6,493 nt of DNA from an uncultured Collinsella sp. Lineage in GTDB: Bacteria; Actinomycetota; Coriobacteriia; Coriobacteriales; Coriobacteriaceae. The translations under genes were made by a program, and so were the position numbers. Positions within the stretch are counted from its first letter, which is position 1; each line of letters starts with the position of its first letter. This document shows positions 6,292 to 6,493 of the stretch, piece after piece. The notes beneath the pieces are model-generated. The model did not search any database and was not told the origin of the DNA. It saw only the letters and a list, made by a program, of their open reading frames with translations. The stretch is from contig CAUGNQ010000075.1 of NCBI GenBank assembly GCA_959600835.1, forward strand, positions 1-6,493. Reading direction: 5' to 3'.

Positions 6292-6493
6292 ATTCGCACC
6301 AACCCCAAAGTCACCTAAAGCAGCAAGCGCGAAGCGCCGAGGCCGCCGCCGGGACCAGGGCCCGCAACGGCCACGCGCCCCCACATCAGCCCAGCGGCCC
6401 CAACCAACAACGGCCCCATCGCAGACCGCTCGCAGCAGCGTCACCGCAGGCGGGGGCCGGGCTTAGTTTTCAGAACACTCCGCAGACCAGTGT
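6292..6493. other. GC-rich stretch with no supported gene
   Basis: This tail is very GC-rich and reads poorly in every frame. The octamer CGCAGACC occurs twice (6420-6427, 6481-6488). A small hairpin, ACACT (6475-6479)/AGTGT (6489-6493), sits at the very edge and may belong to a larger feature outside the window. No terminator, tRNA or coding signal could be supported. Confidence 0.4.

Noticed and set aside
6315..6419. A 34-codon minus-strand frame starting ATG at 6419, Gly/Leu/Ala-rich and membrane-like
   Set aside because: No ribosome-binding site, extreme GC-driven composition and no recognisable family. An in-frame stop lies 27 nt upstream. Likely chance.

Overview
This 6.5-kb window looks like chromosomal DNA from a Coriobacteriia gut bacterium, most likely Collinsella. 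The judgement rests on moderately high GC, strong Shine-Dalgarno sites, the style of the large FtsX-type permease and the density of structured intergenic repeats. It is an inference from sequence style, not a database result. Four complete protein genes can be supported, and much of the remaining DNA is structured.

Layout, left to right. (1) 1-107: a short + strand reading frame that resembles the N-terminus of a small HTH_16-type gene of Gram-positive conjugative elements; it breaks off next to a repeat. (2) 93-144: copy 1 of a ~46-bp repeat. It holds a perfect 12-bp inverted repeat that overlaps the stop codon of the next gene and probably terminates it. (3) 143-3615, minus strand: a two-gene ABC export-type operon, with an ATPase (2914-3615) followed by a 921-925-aa permease with two FtsX domains. 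(4) 3616-3790: upstream region of that operon, with copy 2 of the repeat in opposite orientation and a spaced inverted repeat next to the ATPase ribosome-binding site. (5) 3756-5167, plus strand: a near-consensus promoter, a fluoride-riboswitch-like leader ending in an intrinsic terminator, and a CLC-F type fluoride/proton antiporter. This is a self-contained fluoride-resistance unit. (6) 5168-5373: a convergent intergenic region with two tandem 62-bp units, each forming a long hairpin. (7) 5374-5952, minus strand: an Ogt-type methylated-DNA-protein cysteine methyltransferase. (8) 5953-6493: no convincing gene. It holds a 182-bp element bounded by 31-bp inverted repeats (2 mismatches) whose interior also pairs, then a GC-rich tail with no assignable feature.

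How the parts work together: fluoride entering the cell should stabilise the aptamer, prevent leader termination and switch on the antiporter that expels it. The ABC pair is a separate unit with an unknown substrate, and the repair methyltransferase is independent. The most interesting parts are non-coding: the atypical riboswitch with an extra hairpin, the 182-bp foldable element, the outward-facing repeat pair around the ABC operon, and the tandem hairpins. Base pairing in the tandem hairpins and the 182-bp element uses G-U wobbles on the + strand, which suggests they act as RNA rather than DNA.
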